6,971 nt of DNA. Origin: Planctomycetota bacterium. GTDB taxonomy: Bacteria > Planctomycetota > Phycisphaerae > UBA1845. The notes beneath the pieces are model-generated. The model made no database searches. It had not been told where the DNA came from and saw only the letters and a list, made by a program, of their open reading frames with translations. How positions within the stretch are numbered: position 1 is the stretch's first letter; each line of letters starts with the position of its first letter. Positions 5,963 to 6,971 of the stretch are shown piece after piece. Where the stretch lies: contig JADFHG010000202.1 in NCBI GenBank assembly GCA_022567365.1, positions 1-6,971 on the forward strand, given 5' to 3'. A program made the translations under genes and the position numbers.

Positions 5963-6210
5963 TGACCTCCTCTTGGACGCCCCGGCGATCCGCGATCTGT
6001 GCCGATAGCGCGGGCCAGGGTAGCAGTCTCGCACGGGTGCGTTGCTCGGCTATAGTCAGTTGAAGAAGTGGCGGCGGGTGGCTTGCTATCCGTCCCAGCA
6101 AAGTGCCGTGTCGGACGCCGGTAGAGAATGTGGGACAGGAGTTTTCAATCCCGTGTCTTGATCGGCGGATCCTCCAAGGCCAACTGCTCTTGTTGAATAG
6201 CGAGAAGACG

Positions 6211-6834
6211 ATGAGCGAAAAAGTGTCCGGCTATTGGCGACGGTTTCGGGTACTCATCACGATCGTTGCCGTCCTGCTGGTAGGAATGGGAATTGCTTGG
6301 TCGATCATTCCTCCTTGGTCCGACAGAACTAAGTCATGGTTGACCATGAACACATCAGAGCGCATGCAATGGGCCTTTGACACCAAGGCCCGAACCGACG
6401 CCGCGATCCAGCACGTCACGTCGAACGATGCGATTGCTCGTGAGTTCCGGCGGCTCTTTCCTGACGCCCGCCATTGGATCGCGCACTATGCAACCGACGA
6501 ACCTGAATGGACGTCCGAGGTGCTCTTATACGGGCGGTACGTGTTCAACGTCAGCTTCTCAATTCGGTTTACCGACAAGGCTCGTATGGTCGCGGAACGA
6601 TGCGCTCCCGCCAGGTTTAGATTCGTCGATGTTGGAGACGCGGAACCACAGAAGAATGGCACAATTCTGATCACGTGTGGGCCGCTCGACGGTCTTGAGT
6701 TATCACAGAGCCAATGGGATTTACTTCGCGAAGCGAATGGAGAATTCGAGGCGGCCGGGGTACAATTGCAGAAGGAAAGTCCGCTGCCCGACTTTGTGCG
6801 CTGCTACGAATCATGCTCGTTTTATGGTCTGTGA
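6211..6834 (+). CDS. Membrane-anchored protein of unknown function
   Basis: I do not recognise this 207-residue protein. Seen: a basic start (MSEKVSGYWRRFR), one strong membrane segment VLITIVAVLLVGMGIAWSII (14-33), then a soluble domain of about 170 residues that is probably outside the cytoplasm. That domain mixes helix (SERMQWAFDTKARTDAAIQ) and strand (EVLLYGRYVFNVSFSIRF; NGTILITCGPL). Four Cys lie in it, including a C-Y-E-S-C pair four residues from the C-terminus, which could form disulfides. The start at 6211 is preferred to the in-frame ATG at 6103 because the extra 36 residues are not protein-like and a GAGAAG ribosome site (6202-6207) stands three bases upstream of this ATG. The DNA is less GC-rich than its neighbours: line 6301-6360 has 28 G+C of 60, against 37 of 60 at 5341-5400. 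It could be a planctomycete lineage protein or an acquired gene. Confidence 0.75.
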   Translation: MSEKVSGYWRRFRVLITIVAVLLVGMGIAWSIIPPWSDRTKSWLTMNTSERMQWAFDTKARTDAAIQHVTSNDAIAREFRRLFPDARHWIAHYATDEPEWTSEVLLYGRYVFNVSFSIRFTDKARMVAERCAPARFRFVDVGDAEPQKNGTILITCGPLDGLELSQSQWDLLREANGEFEAAGVQLQKESPLPDFVRCYESCSFYGL

Positions 6835-6903
6835 CGTTGCCAGATCCTCCAGGGCCCAGGGCCGATCGTTGACCTGCCTTTACTATCATCTGAAACGGAA
6901 GCG

Positions 6904-6958
6904 GGGGACAGTCACCTGTTTTCGTGGGCACGATTGCCATTTATAGGTGACTGTCCCC
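6904..6958. repeat. REP-like perfect inverted repeat GGGGACAGTCACCT
   Basis: GGGGACAGTCACCT (6904-6917) and AGGTGACTGTCCCC (6945-6958) are exact 14-bp reverse complements around a 27-base spacer. From memory, this core is a recurrent short palindromic repeat in many bacterial genomes, often found near REP-associated Y1 (IS200-like) transposase genes. No transposase is visible before the window ends. It starts about 70 bases after the stop of the membrane protein and may shape the 3' end of its transcript. Between 6835 and 6903 nothing else is seen. Confidence 0.65.
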
Positions 6959-6971
6959 GGTTTGCCCCCGG

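Larger units (their letters stand above)
5585..6210. other. 626-bp stretch without an intact gene
   Basis: The stretch separates the divergent TPR gene (minus) and the unknown membrane protein (plus). It is locally AT-richer near 5630-5700. It holds the weak TPR promoter, a perfect 10-bp palindrome GTCTTAAGAC (5761-5770), an inverted repeat (5850-5883) and the dockerin/EF-hand remnant. Several open frames of 60-100 codons exist, but they lack motifs, so none is called. It may be the scar of a deleted or decayed exported-protein gene. Confidence 0.5.

Noticed and set aside
6103..6210. Upstream ATG for the membrane protein
   Set aside because: The extension is not protein-like, and a ribosome site and basic n-region support the ATG at 6211.
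1..6971. CRISPR array, tRNA, rRNA, defence or biosynthetic cluster
   Set aside because: No regularly spaced direct repeats, no cloverleaf or rRNA sequence, and no genes of such systems were found on either strand.

Overview
The window looks like ordinary chromosome from a GC-rich bacterium, most likely a planctomycete (Planctomycetota, perhaps Phycisphaerae). This is inferred from several signs taken together. There is a C-terminal dockerin/EF-hand remnant with the FASAMTRPE-type ending common in that phylum, and a palindromic interspersed repeat that reads REGDAPAEP. There is also a 12-repeat TPR protein and several exported proteins without obvious homologues. No marker gene fixes the taxonomy.

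Layout: (1) 1-215, plus strand: the end, or all, of a small half-ferritin-like helical protein. It meets tail to tail, with overlapping stop codons, (2) a GNAT N-acetyltransferase on the minus strand (212-769). (3) Divergent from it is acpS (874-1275, plus), holo-acyl-carrier-protein synthase, the best-identified gene here. (4) Three minus-strand genes follow: a lipoprotein with two retropepsin-like DTG motifs (1411-2256), an exported helical protein with three LTxxQ-type motifs (2858-3967), and a TPR protein (4241-5584). The gaps between them (601 and 273 bp) suggest separate transcription units. (5) 5585-6210 has no intact gene but carries a decayed dockerin/EF-hand C-terminus on the minus strand. 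(6) A plus-strand, membrane-anchored protein of unknown function (6211-6834) is visibly lower in GC than its neighbours. (7) The right edge carries a perfect 14-bp inverted repeat of a REP-like type.

Mobile or repetitive DNA: a 136-bp foldback MITE-like element (2362-2497) has 15-bp terminal inverted repeats and flanking CTAA direct repeats. There is also the GDAPAEP palindrome just after the TPR gene, and the terminal GGGGACAGTCACCT inverted repeat.

Functional links: AcpS activates acyl carrier protein for lipid synthesis. The lipoprotein protease-like protein and the LTxxQ protein would both act outside the cytoplasm, but nothing ties them into one pathway. I found no defence system, CRISPR array, biosynthetic cluster, tRNA or rRNA. 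The most notable items are the single-chain double-DTG lipoprotein, the foldback element, and the small ferritin-like protein with Cys at a usual metal-ligand position.
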